In this document: piece after piece, positions 21,984 to 33,726 of the stretch
Layout: every line of letters begins with the position of its first letter
Numbering within the stretch: the stretch's first letter is position 1
Origin: Adineta ricciae
Lineage: Eukaryota > Rotifera > Eurotatoria > Adinetida > Adinetidae
Direction: 5' to 3'
Assembly (NCBI GenBank): GCA_905250025.1
Contig: CAJNOJ010000045.1
Location: 434,001 to 498,000, forward strand
Length of the DNA: 64,000 nt
Translations under genes and position numbers: made by a program
Notes under the pieces: generated by a model
The model's input: the letters and a program-made list of their open reading frames with translations, nothing else
Told to the model about the DNA's origin: nothing
Database searches by the model: none

Positions 21984-22618
21984 TAAGGAAAGGTACAGAT
22001 TCTTGTTTTACCTTAGCTATCAGAGCAACATTTCTTTTCTTTAGATGGTTGTTCATAGTATTAAACTAGCGACTTTATTTTGCACCCTCAACTTCTGTTC
22101 TCTCTGTTTCACTTAAATTTTTCATGCCTTTTTTTGTATATCAATGTCGTGTGTAATTCTAATGAATAAGTTGTTCCACAATTAGTTAGTCAAACTTGTC
22201 CTTTAACAATACTCAATAAAATATCAAATTCCATCCTATTTGACTCTTTTTAAACGATTGCTATCATGAAAAAGACGATTTTTTCTGAATCGCACTCAAT
22301 GCTCTATGGTGCAGAAATGTATAGATCAATGAATAGTTGTCTGGATGTCTCTGTCATTTCGACCGAATGGTAATAATGACGTCAGATCAAACTGGAATAG
22401 AAAGAAAGAGAATAGAATAGTTATATTCAAGCTCAGTCATACAGACCGAAGAATTATACACATCACGACATGAGTGGAACTTGATTTTTATTCCATCATG
22501 AATATACGTAGTTGTACAGCGTCAACAAAAAAAATACATTTCAATATGATACTCTCTTATATCTTTCAAGATAATTTAGTTTCATGCGAAATGAGATTAG
22601 GTAGGAAAAATTCGCCCG
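21984..22618. other. 3' UTR of peptide gene 3 and convergent intergenic space
   Basis: CAATAAAATATCAAATTCC near 22213 matches the 3' end of peptide gene 2. The remainder separates convergent genes and shows nothing else. Confidence 0.5.
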
Positions 22619-23920
22619 TTAATCCGTAATATTTGTCAGTATATTTTGGAAAACGTCGGTTGGATATAACGTCGATCCATGGTGTTGAATGTATTGCGTC
22701 GGAATAATATGCTTAGGGTTTTCTCGTTGATGGATATTCTTTGTTATGGAGATATTCATTTGAGTGTAATCGATACTGATTTCTTTCGACGGTTGATTGA
22801 TATCACGTTCAGGTTGAAGAGACGGCTTGAATTTAGGAGCAATGGGCGGCTTTGATGAGCGGTTATACTCGTGGAAATGATTCAATGATGTAGGCGGTGA
22901 TGGATGTTTTGTCGGGACTTGATTTGGTGGAGAAGGTCTATGAACGATTTCTCGAATGATGATCGGGGTTGTTCGTAGAGGAGGTGGTGATAGCTGAATA
23001 GGCCGAGTGTCGATATGGTGTTCACTATATGGATCTCTCATTCTTTCTCGAATAATAATCGGTGACAATGCCGTTTTCTTGATAGATTTCGTTGCCAATG
23101 AACGTTGTTCAGGTTCACGAGTACAATTTATAGTTGTTTGTTTGCTTGTTGCTGTTATATGATAGTTATTCGTGATGTTTATCGTCGATTTTTTCGGTTG
23201 ATCAACAGCTTCGGAAGTGTATTCCCATTGAAATTTAGAGCCATCTGTAACTGTCGTACTCTCATCACTCTGAATATCATTATCATCTTCGTCAATTTTT
23301 TCTTGGACTACAACGGGCGTTGGTTTGCATTCGTTAGAAGGCTGTTTAAACATCGAAGGTTGTCTGTTCATCTGGTAGACGTCTTCACAACTTCGATAGC
23401 GAATCATATTGTTATTGTTGAGATTAGTGTTCGGAAGTGTTGGAATACGATTCGCTGACGGTTCACTTCGTTGTTTTACAGTTGGTGGAGATTCGACTGG
23501 AACTTTAACATCTTCAGGCGAATACATCATATCGTCAAGATGAAAACTATTTGCGTAAGCAAACAAGGAATCATATAATTGATCCACGGGTACGAATTCA
23601 TTATGTGACATTGCATGGATTTCTATGACTGAATCATATTGGTTTGTTACTCTATTAAACTTGGGCCTCTTCTCATAATTTACAGATGATGGCTTTTCAG
23701 GACTAATTACAGACACGTCTGTGAGCGAATCGCTGTCATCATTAGTCGTAGCAATTGACGGTGCGATGTGTACGGTACTTGTGTTGACTTGATTAACATT
23801 GGTTAAATTATTAACTGATGATAAAACGTTTTTCGCTGGTAGATGGAAAGGTTTAATATTGAAGTTTGTCTCATCGGTCAATGCGTTAATCGATGGTAAT
23901 GATCTCGACCATCTATTCAT
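22619..23920 (-). CDS. Unrecognised 433-residue disordered protein, intronless
   Basis: One open frame starting MNRWSRSLPSINAL. The protein is rich in Pro, Ser, Thr and Asn with no membrane segment or signal peptide. A short motif is duplicated: SPIIIRERMRDP and TPIIIREIVHRP, each followed by a Pro-rich stretch. A folded patch may exist around DQLYDSLFAYANSFHLDDMMY. The third codon position varies as in the coding genes nearby, and a random open frame this long is unlikely in AT-rich DNA. It is intronless in a neighbourhood of many-exon genes, though upstream non-coding exons are possible. No function is suggested by its sequence or by its neighbours, eIF3a and the peptide array. Confidence 0.65.
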   Translation of the reverse strand: MNRWSRSLPSINALTDETNFNIKPFHLPAKNVLSSVNNLTNVNQVNTSTVHIAPSIATTNDDSDSLTDVSVISPEKPSSVNYEKRPKFNRVTNQYDSVIEIHAMSHNEFVPVDQLYDSLFAYANSFHLDDMMYSPEDVKVPVESPPTVKQRSEPSANRIPTLPNTNLNNNNMIRYRSCEDVYQMNRQPSMFKQPSNECKPTPVVVQEKIDEDDNDIQSDESTTVTDGSKFQWEYTSEAVDQPKKSTINITNNYHITATSKQTTINCTREPEQRSLATKSIKKTALSPIIIRERMRDPYSEHHIDTRPIQLSPPPLRTTPIIIREIVHRPSPPNQVPTKHPSPPTSLNHFHEYNRSSKPPIAPKFKPSLQPERDINQPSKEISIDYTQMNISITKNIHQRENPKHIIPTQYIQHHGSTLYPTDVFQNILTNITD

Positions 23921-24470
23921 ATTTCAAACATACTTCGCGTATAGTTTCAATGTATACTTACAATCAATTGCATACCGATAGCATTTTCCGTTAGAAAATG
24001 TCAATCATGCATGACGCACTCGAACATTTGCATACGTACATATGAACGACCTTTAGAGAAAGTAACTATTAATAGGCTGAGACAAGGATTTTTCTTCTTC
24101 ATTTTATTGAATAAATATCTGTATAATTAGAAGGAAGAAAACGAAACCTTTTTTTCTTATTTCGAACTTTGATCAGCAGAACTATATACTCATCAATGAA
24201 TGAAATCAATTAAATAAGGCCGTCGAAAACGAAAGTACAATTTTAATTCATCTAAATTAATTTCATAACTCTTCCGCAATCGTACAGCGCACTATGTTTT
24301 GATTTTCAAAGAGAGAGAGAGAATCAATTTTATTTGTTTTTTTTTCGAAGAAAAAGAACTGCCAGTGTGTATAGAATAAAACAAGCACACTTTCCAGTTA
24401 GGTGATTAGTTTTTGTTTTAAAAAAGTTCTTGTGTTTTTTTCTCGCTACATTCACCGCTCTCAATTGCCG
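23921..24470. other. Intergenic
   Basis: AT-rich space between two minus-strand genes, containing a GA-rich run near 24310. Nothing else is recognised. Confidence 0.5.
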
Positions 24471-27400
24471 CCAGTTCGACGATTATTATCCGAGGGAGGA
24501 CGTTCGTTTTCATCATCGCTGTCATTGGCACGCCAACTAGAATAGAGAATAAAGAATTTCTGGACGAAAAGGAAACGTATGTAAAGTACCTGTTTAAACG
24601 TTTCTTTTCTCGTGTGCGCCAGTTGCTGTTAGCATCTGCTCGTCCCCAATTTTCCGACGGTGGTGGTCCACTTCGAACAGTGTCTCGTGCTTCATCAGCC
24701 ATACGTTGTCTGGGTCGCCAGGCGCCACTCGATGCTCCCGATGATTCTCCGGAACGCTGTTGTGATGGACGTTCATTCTCAGTTCGAGAACTGCTACAAA
24801 AGAACGATTGTAGAATCAAAGATTCAAACGCTCATCTTACGGATTAGTTTGTTTCTTTCCAACTGTTCGCCAACTACTTGCTGTTTCTGAATTTCGCTCC
24901 GTCCACCGTTCGGATGATGGTGATGATTGTTGCTGAGATGATACGCGTCTGTCATCACGGTCTACTGGTTCAGGTCTTGCTCTTGGTTTCCATGAATCAC
25001 TTGATGAGGTTTTATTCGCTGGTGGTTCGTCGGTACGTCGATCAGGGTTTCGTACACTACATCGAATCAGTGCATGTGTGCGAAGTGAATTTCAATCGTT
25101 TCTTACCGTTGATCATCAGTTCGATTGCGCCAACTACCTTTGGAATCAGTAGCCGAAGGTGGATTATCACCGTGATCACGTGCTGATCGCCATGGTCGAC
25201 TAAAATAGATTTTACTAGATAAAATCGACTAATTCATTGTCATCCTTAACAAACCTATCAGTCTTATCCTTTTCCACAGGAGCAGTACGTCGAGCTGTAT
25301 TTGAACCACTCTGTGACGCATTCTTCTCCGCTTCGATGCGACGTTGGATTTCTTCATCACGTTGACGTTGAATTTGTGATTGAGCATTTAATTTCTCATC
25401 TCTTGCTCTAGCTAGAGCTCGTGCATCAGCCAAACGTTTTTCTTCTTGACGTCGTAATTTCGCTTCTTTTTCCACCTGTTTCTGTTTTCGCCATTCTTGT
25501 TTTCTCTTTTCGGCATGTTCTTTACGTATTTGTTCCAAGCGTTGCTGACGAACAACGCTCAAGCGTTGTTCAAATTCTTTCTTCTTAGCCATGAAATCTT
25601 CATGTCGTTGGCCACGAATCGATTGAAGAAAAGCTGACTTATCATCTTCCATTCGTTTGAGACGTTCACGTCGTTCGATGGCATTTTCACGTTCACTTTG
25701 TTGGATTTCACGTCGACGTTGGGATTCAGTTTCACTTAGTTGTGAAATAAGAGGAACGTCAGCTTCGTGTAACGCACGAACGAAATAGTCAACTTTCTTA
25801 TATTGAACTTTCAATTTTTCTTTCTGTTCACGACTATGTTTGATAACAGCATCGATATGTAACGAATTCAATGATTCCGGATCGTATTTATACAATTCTT
25901 CATCACCGATAAGTTCGATAATTCGACGGCCTATTTCGGATTCACGTAATTTATCAATTGCGATCTTCATATTCAACCTGTGCTCTTCTTTTTCACGTTC
26001 CAACGCTGCTTCAGCCTTTCGACGTGCTTGCTCGGCTTTACGACGATTTTCATCTTCCTTGACACGTTCATCTTCTTGATGACGAGAAACGATTTCCCGT
26101 TCGCGAAGCTAGAATAGAAATTGAACGAGTTCGATGGTAATGCCAACTACAAGCTATTACTTTATTTCTTGATTCCGTCTCTTTTTCTTCTTTGTAACGT
26201 TCAATAAGTTCTCGTCGTCTCAAGATTTCCTTTCTTTGATTGACTTCATCTCGATAGTAAGTTCGAGCAATGTCTTGTTTCAATTTATCATTACGTTCTT
26301 TATTTCCCTTCTCATTAATGATTTCCATAGATGCATATACTGATCGCGAAATCGCCATTAATTGATTACGTATTTGTTCATTTGGCATCTTTTGAAGAAC
26401 GCTGCTCTTCGATGCCATTTGATTATCCGAAGGTTGGCCAGCTGATAAATTCAAATCCGTACCGAACGTTAACGCTTTCGCTTTGTGCTCGATGCGAACT
26501 TGGACATCGTTGTTTTTAGCAGCATTGACAATGATTTTTTCCAATCGGTGTTTATCGATTGCAGGTGCAAGATCAATAAAACGTTTCAATTCGATGGTTC
26601 GATAAACTTGAGAAATTTGTTGAAGCAGACGAACAACAGTGACGTCACGTAATGCAGGCATGTATTGAGAATATTCCGGTTGAGCAAGTTTTTCAATGAA
26701 ATCAATGCTTTCTTCCATTTTCTTCGATAATTTCAATGGATTGAATTCGACTTCTAACCATTCATACATGTTTTTCAATTCCGGATAGACGAAGTTCAAA
26801 ACACCTTGTTTAATCATGTCACGAATAAGACTAGCACGAGTTGGAATTTGTTGTAAAGACAATAGACTTGTAAGACGTTTTTGTTTTTCATTTGTTGTTT
26901 CTTCTGTTTCTAAGTGCTCATCGATTTGTGTTCGTGGTGTTGGTAATGGAATCGAAAGAATGGAGAGTACTAGAAGAACAAGCGAAGAGATCAAATATGT
27001 CTTCGTAGTCAATCGAACTTACATGCTTTTGTTGATAAACGACTTAATTCAGCATGGGTGATATTTTTCTTTTGTTCTCGATGTAAAACATAGAGTTTAA
27101 GAACAGTAGTGGCATGAAAAACATAATTTCCAGCTTTCCAGAAAACGAGAGCCACTTTACTGTAATATGAAGCAAGTTGTTGAGGTCGCGGTGTCTTCTT
27201 GGAAATAGTTGTAAAAGCATGAATATCTTCTACAGCTTTGAAGGCTTCCTAGAAGATGTAAAACAAATCGATATGTGAATTGATTGTCGAGATGTCTTTA
27301 CCTGCCACAGTTCCATCGCAATAGCCGTATCGAGTTGAACTAAACGTGTTTCCAAATGTAATGCTTGTGTTTCAGGCAATTGGAAGTTCACACTATACAT

Positions 27401-28145
27401 TTGTTGCGAATATTTTTGTGATTGTTGAAAATGTGTTCGAATCGTGTCGCACAGTTTTCGGAATTCAGGTCGACGGTTGTATTGTTGACAAAAACGAAAA
27501 CCCATTTGAGCAACTTCTTGATAGATCTTTTCGACACGATTATTGTTTTTCAACAAATCTAAGCATTGTTTGTAGGATTCCCATACGAATTTCAACCATG
27601 GTGCGAGCATGTCACGATCGGTACGATCTTGTTGCGATTCGCCACTAACGGCACTCAGTAAGAGACTTTCTGGTGTTTGGATGACTTCCAAATCATCAAT
27701 ATCAACAAGAGCGTTCGTAGCTGCTTGTCGTGCTTCGGAACAGCGTTGTTCACCTAGTTTAAGGAATTTCATGATGACATCTTCGAGCGATTTAACTGAT
27801 ACCTACAAAGACCAAAGATAACAATTTGAAAAGAACAATTGGAGATCTTACTGTTTGTGAAATTGTCTTATATTGATGAAGACCATCTTTGGCAAGTTGA
27901 CTTTTCTTCAATTCCACGCATAATTCCAAGAACTTTTCCATTAACGGTTCGTGCGTTTTCGTCCATGTTCGATGGCGACGAGATGTAATCACCTCGAAAA
28001 GTGTTTCCAAAGCGCGTTGTTTTTTACCGACATCAATCAATTCTAAATGATTCCATCGGAAATTTCACATTATATTCAGCTATGTTGAACAAACTGATTT
28101 ACCTTCGGCACGGCGAAGAGCACTTTCAGGTTTCATGAAGACCAT
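24471..28145 (-). CDS. EIF3A: Translation initiation factor 3 subunit A (eIF3a)
   Basis: The product starts [15 protein letters not shown] and matches the eIF3a N-terminal helical repeats: [86 protein letters not shown]. The PCI domain follows ([58 protein letters not shown]). After it comes a very long charged coiled coil and an Arg/Asp/Trp-rich tail ending [19 protein letters not shown]. eIF3a is the scaffold of the 13-subunit eIF3 complex on the 40S ribosome. The tail is shorter than the vertebrate decapeptide region. A polypyrimidine-TAG acceptor lies 10 nt before the start codon, which may be a trans-splice site. Confidence 0.96.
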
Positions 28146-28617
28146 TTTTAATTATCTACAATAGCAGAAGAGAAAACTTGAAATAAGTCAATATTGATTC
28201 GAACGGATAAAAGGCATATTTTTGATTCCGATATATATATAGATTAGTGTTAGCGCCGGCGAGGAAAAAAGGACCATGTTTGATGACGAAGTTCTTGTTT
28301 TTTTCTATTGGTTGTTTTGTTACGAAATTTTTATTTTTCGAACAAAGTTACCGTAATTCGAGATTATTCATGTTTAAACCTTTTCCATCATAGAGATTAC
28401 GTAATTGAGATGATTATCGAAAAGTAAACGCATAATCGAATTTTCATGAAATTGTAAACTAGTGACATCTAGTTGGATTTAAAAAAAAACGGTGGTATTC
28501 TGTGACATTAACGTGAAAAATACTTCTTCTTTTGACTACATGAAAATATACAAACAAGAAAGAAAGACTAAAATCCAAAAAAAGAAACGGAGAGAACTTT
28601 ATTGTCTTTCTCGAAAG
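28146..28617. other. Intergenic
   Basis: Space between the K2P-like stop codon and the eIF3a start, same strand. It holds a poly-purine run near 28570 and no supported gene. Confidence 0.5.
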
Positions 28618-30404
28618 TCAATTCTCATCATCACTTGGTGTTAACAAGGCTGCGATTTGTTTGGAGAGTTGAGAAAATTCTTCTTGATTAACTTCATATT
28701 TACGCGGTAGTTCGGGCGAAGGTGAGGCTGATACTTTCACTGAACATGTAACTGAATTGGGCGCAGAGTTCACCGCACGACGACGAGAATTCGGTAGAAG
28801 TGTTAATGACGGTAAGGTATCATCGATCGATGATGTTTGTGATTGTGTGGCCATTTGATTAATAATCGTTTTAGCTACTAATGTTGCACGTCTTTGACGT
28901 ATGCGATCTAGATTAGGAGGAGGAGGATAATCCACAGCTTCATCATCTTCAGGTCCTGAACTGCTATCAGCTATCGACGAAGATGATGTTGAAATTACAC
29001 TGTGTTTTCTCACAGGCAGGATGGGAAGTGTGGAATCAGCACAGCGACCACATCGTCGAATGATCGTTGTAACTTGAACACTCTTATCCAGGTGACTTTC
29101 GGTTTCACCTTCAATGGTTTTTAATCGACCAATAATTCCAGTGGAAAGACGGCGAAATGGTTCAGCAATACCAACTGGACGCAGCGACGATTGTTGTTCG
29201 GCAGATTTTGCTCGTGGTATATGAGAACTGCAAGATTGATCGTATTTCTTCATTCGATACGAACTGATATGAGTATCTGTCAATATATCATTTGGATTTA
29301 AATCATGATAGCCTAATAAATAACCAACTGTCAAAAATAAACTTTTGCGACAAACGCATCTTACCTAATTGTTCGGTAAAATCCATCAGATTCTTCAACA
29401 AGCGATTGCCACACGTTTCCAATAGTCGTTCCATTCGAACTTTAACTGCTTTGACATATAAAAATCCTATGGCTAAACCAATAAACAGATAGACACTTGT
29501 AAAAAATAGATGTTTGCCATCATGGATCTTCCGATTGAAACTTATCGTAAATATAATTGTGAAACATAAATAAATGCTCTCGAAAAAGGATTTCGAGGAA
29601 ATAAACCAAGCTCCGAAGAGAATGTAAACAGTTAATGTGATAATCAATTGCGCAATTGTGAGATTTCTTTCGAAAATATCTTGATCGTTTTGAAATATTT
29701 TCTGACATTGATTTTCGATGAAATGAAACAATCCGAATCGACGCATACGAAGGAAATATTTCGTGGAATAGATGTCGAATAAGATCAGTGAAATACATTC
29801 GATCAAATCTTGAATCAAGTAACTTAAATCAGTTAAGAACACCAAAGTTAATGGAATGCCAAAGCTTGTGAAGATAATTACGAAGATTTTACCAAGATTC
29901 TTCTTCGGAATAAATTCATTCGAACCTGAAGGAGAACATCAATGGTAAGCTTGGGAAAAATAACATGTTCCTACCGATTGTCGTCAGACTTGTTCCAAGA
30001 AAAAATAATGAATTGGAAAAATTCAATGTCGAATTATCCTGAACAAGCGCTTGTTTTTTCAGCTCATTTTCGTATTGACGAAGATGTTTATAAACATAAC
30101 GAGTGTACTGTTGTAAGTCTAATACTTGTCGTTTCTCGATGATCTTTATCAAAAGACGCTCGCGTTCTTTTTGAAGATGCTTGACAGACGAAGAATTCAC
30201 TGGAAATTCTTCCGATTCGATCTCTTGAAGAATACTAGCACCAATCAACATGTAAATAAGAAAGACTAGACAGATTGATAAATGCGGTATAAACAGCAAT
30301 GAACAACATCTGAGAAGGGCAATATTGATAGATGAGAATGTGAACAAAAGAAGAACATACTTCATCGATGAAATCCAATCGCGAATGTCGAATTTCTTTG
30401 CCAT
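28618..30404 (-). CDS. Two-pore-domain K+ channel (K2P/KCNK)-like protein with altered filters
   Basis: Exons join as MAKKFDIRDWISSMK, CCSLLFIPHLSICLVFLIYM (TM1), an extracellular cap helix (HLQKERERLLIKIIEKR), pore helix 1 (FSNSLFFLGTSLTTIG), then SNEFIPKKNLGKIFVIIFTSFGIPL (TM2), TM3, pore region 2 (FFESIYLCFTIIFTISFNR), TM4 and a long cytoplasmic tail ending LLTPSDDEN. The TM1-P1-TM2/TM3-P2-TM4 order and the FGIPL motif are K2P features. Normal filters read TTIGYG and TTIGFG; here they read TTIGSN and FTISFN, so K+ selectivity is doubtful. Splices at both critical places keep phase. The first intron (30310-30360, 51 nt) is stopless and in frame. Confidence 0.8.
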
Positions 30405-31589
30405 TGTTAGGTCAGAAGATGAGATGGATCAAGAGTGAATGTTACTTATGTACAGAAGATGGACACTTCTGTAAAGAAAAAGAGGATTCGTCAATATCTT
30501 CTTTTCAAATACGGAGAAAGCGTTTAAATTAATATAATTGGTCGAGTGGAAAACAAAACAAGACGAAGCTAATCGATTTGTCAACAAATGTTCGACTTTA
30601 TGCTTCGCTTGAGATCGATTTTAAGATGGGAAACGAGTGTTTTTCTTAGAGCATAACATCATGAACTTACGTTTTGCCATTTGAAACTATGGTTAAGGAG
30701 AAAATCAACACAGAACGTGCCTTCATATATGTAATAAGATAAGTTAGAGAAAGGAAAATGATTATCTTTGAGACGAGTGTACATACAAACGTTTGGTCTT
30801 GCTATATCTTTCTTCCTGCTATGCTAATTGATTTATTTCTCTCTAGAGACAAACTTGTATTTTCTATCGTTAGATTTCTTCCTATTGTCGAAGTGCTGAC
30901 AGACAAGCAATATGAATGTGTCAAAGTTCCATTCAAAACTTGTTTTCATTTTATGTTTTGAAGGTGACAGTAGAGAGAGAAAACCTATCGGAGATCTTGT
31001 TTTTCTATCTGTATTTATCTAGATATATCAATCTTTGCAAGATGTGATAATCATAACAAAAAATACGACAACAACGGATCAGATTTTGTCAATGAGTCGA
31101 AAAGGTTAATAAGAAACCTAATCTACTGATAAAACCAAATGCAACAAACTTTTCTTTTGAAGAAATAGGAAAAACCTGTTCGATTCACCTTGAATGACAA
31201 GTCGATGATAGAAGAAGATATACCAGAAAGTGTAAGCACTTCGTATCTGGATAGGAGAAGATGAGTGATACACACATCTGCAGATATATTTATGTTTTTC
31301 TCATCAATAATGACAACGGACGAATGAAGATCATTGATGTCAGTAATCCGAATGAATTATATCTTCATATCGTTCTTCGTTTGCACAGCAAGTGAATATG
31401 AAGTCTATTTTAGGAAAATGTTGACGTTTGCACGTTTAATTATCGATGATATAAAAGGCAAAGGAAATCTGTTATGACAGACGATTTCTTTAATTATTAC
31501 CAGAAAATTCGACTACAAACCCAATCCGATGAAAAGCAAGTTCTCATTGCAAATATGTCGTCTTTGATTAATGTTCGGCTAGTTGATAG

Positions 31590-31760
31590 GAAGTTTTAGA
31601 CAACTCTTTATCTCTTCTTTTACTTAATTTGTCTCAAAGGACATTTTGTTTATCTTTCTCTATCTATCGATTTCAAGTTGAATTCAATGTAACATGGTCG
31701 TAGACGTTTGTACGTGTGTCGTGAATAGATCTTCGCGGACAAATAGTTTTTCATCAGAGA
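31590..31760 (+). repeat. Diverged direct repeat, copy A
   Basis: Shares with 32428-32608 an ordered series of blocks: AGACAACTCT, TTTACTTAATTTGTCT, TTGTTTATCTT, CTATCT, ATTTCAA, AATCCAATG/AATTCAATG, TTTGTAC and GTGNCNTGAATA. Spacing is kept with small indels. Confidence 0.7.
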
Positions 31761-32427
31761 ATGTCATTCGATGAAAAAGAAATTGAAAATGTGCAAAATA
31801 TCAAACAGAAATACAGTATGTCTTTCAAGCGCTACAAAAAGAAAGAACACATGAAAAATCTCATTTTTGTCCAACAATCGATTGGAACATCCAGCATTTG
31901 CTTTACACACAAGCGTACCTTTCGCAGTGTCCGTTGATTTTTTTGTCACATTGATTCAACGATAATCTAGTATTTCGTCTGCGGTTCATCAGCGCGACCT
32001 ATCGAAAGACTACTATGAATATTTTCCTTGTACAAAATGAAAGCAATTGGAACTTATACTTAGGTGTCAAGATTGACGTGCATAGTGAAATGCCTAGTTT
32101 ATGATCGACAAAAGTAAACAATCTCAAAGTGAATGTCATAGATCACTATTCAAACCACAAATACTTCACCCTTCATCACAGTACAATTCATCATTTGTTC
32201 GTCACAAGTCAATATTTCAGTGTCTTAGAAATGCTTCTGATTGATCTTTGTACTTCTATCCTCTTTTTTTTGCGGTTTATATGGCTGCAAAAGAAGATTC
32301 TATGTACTTGAAAACAATATTTTATAATTTTGAAACTGTCATGTTTTCTTTTCAACGAAAATAGTTTTGCTATTAACACTTGCCGTAAGATTCATCTACA
32401 TTCACTCTCATCCTACGAGCTGTCAGG

Positions 32428-32608
32428 ACGTTTCAGACAACTCTAAGCCACTTTTTTTACTTAATTTGTCTTCAAGCACGTCTTGTTTATCTTACACTAT
32501 CTGTCAATTTCAAATTAAATCCAATGAAGCTTAGGTGTATCGAATGATAAAAAGGGTAGTCGCAGATATTTGTACTCGTGCCATGAATAAATATTGACGA
32601 TAAAACAT
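32428..32608 (+). repeat. Diverged direct repeat, copy B
   Basis: Second copy of the repeat at 31590-31760, about 840 nt away in the same orientation. It has no coding potential. It may be a remnant of a duplicated gene end or a mobile element. Confidence 0.7.
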
Positions 32609-33726
32609 TATCTTCGAAATAAATACCTGCGGTCAAATAACCATTCAGACTGCAAACGATGCAAATCGATTACACATTTTTTTTTTCAGTAGAGACGAAT
32701 GTTTATGCGGCAGATTTTCTAAACACTCGATCGATTCAATTAAGTACATATCCATATAATACAACCCAGTAGAAAGGAATTCATGATTCTGCGTGTACTG
32801 TTGGCAAGTGACCTTGATGAAACGACTTATTATGTGCCACATCGAAGCTAATATTTTTTACAGATTAGGCTATTGACATAATGAAAGAGAGAAAAATATT
32901 TTTGTTTAGTTTGTTTTGATATTCGCTTTTGACGAACATATGCTTACGAGTGATATAACTCAATCAGTTCAATGATACAGACATATCAACTTCTGTTCGA
33001 AAATTTTCTCTCTTCTCAACAGTACGAAATCAATGGCAATCTTTCGAATAGTCTATTTGTTCTGATAAAAGGTCAATAGGTGAATACGATTACATCATAT
33101 CAATGTGTATGTGAGAAGCAATAGCGAATTCCAATGAACCTAATTATTGTTTACATTTTGATTATCGAGAATATTTTTTTTCATTTACCACATCAATTTT
33201 TGAAAGAAAAAAAGGACGTTGTAGAACAGAAAAAGAACAGCAACCTTGTATGTTGTCATTGTCAACTATACTTTCATTCTTCAATAAGTGCGTATGCAAT
33301 TCGATTGTAAAATCCATAATGACAATATGATTCGTTGGTACTCTCTTCGACAAGTTTGCTTTTTCTTCCTTTCGTATATATAAACGAAAAGTCTCTCCGT
33401 TCTCTTTTTCGCTCGTTTTATCGCCAGATGAAAGAACTGTACGTTAAGCACACACACACATGAAATATTAAAAAAAAAAGAGAGTAAAGAACAAGGTTTA
33501 GTTTAGCATACGGTAAAAACTTCACCGACTAGTGATATTAGGTGTCCTATAGGTACGTATAGAACGTGTTTGAATAGAAATTCAATTGGAATTACCTTAG
33601 AAAAGCACTTGATTTACATCTTTTTTTGATCTTTAACAGCACGATAAAGATAAAAAGTGTAAGAATGGATATAAAACCGTCAGAGGATTTCATAAATCTT
33701 TGCCATGTTGTTTGTAGAAATGTTCA

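Larger units (their letters stand above)
30405..33726. other. Long intergenic region with decayed duplication
   Basis: About 3.3 kb without a supported gene. A diverged direct repeat is described separately. A TATA-like GTATATATAAACG near 33376 may serve the downstream claudin-like gene. Small frames in this stretch are short, AT-driven and have no coding character. Confidence 0.55.

Noticed and set aside
23105..23458. 117-residue plus-strand frame opposite the disordered 433-residue protein
   Set aside because: Antisense shadow; the minus-strand frame is much longer and has a proper start and stop.
31764..32842. Short frames in the 30.4-33.7 kb region
   Set aside because: All under 70 codons, low complexity and without splice-compatible neighbours.
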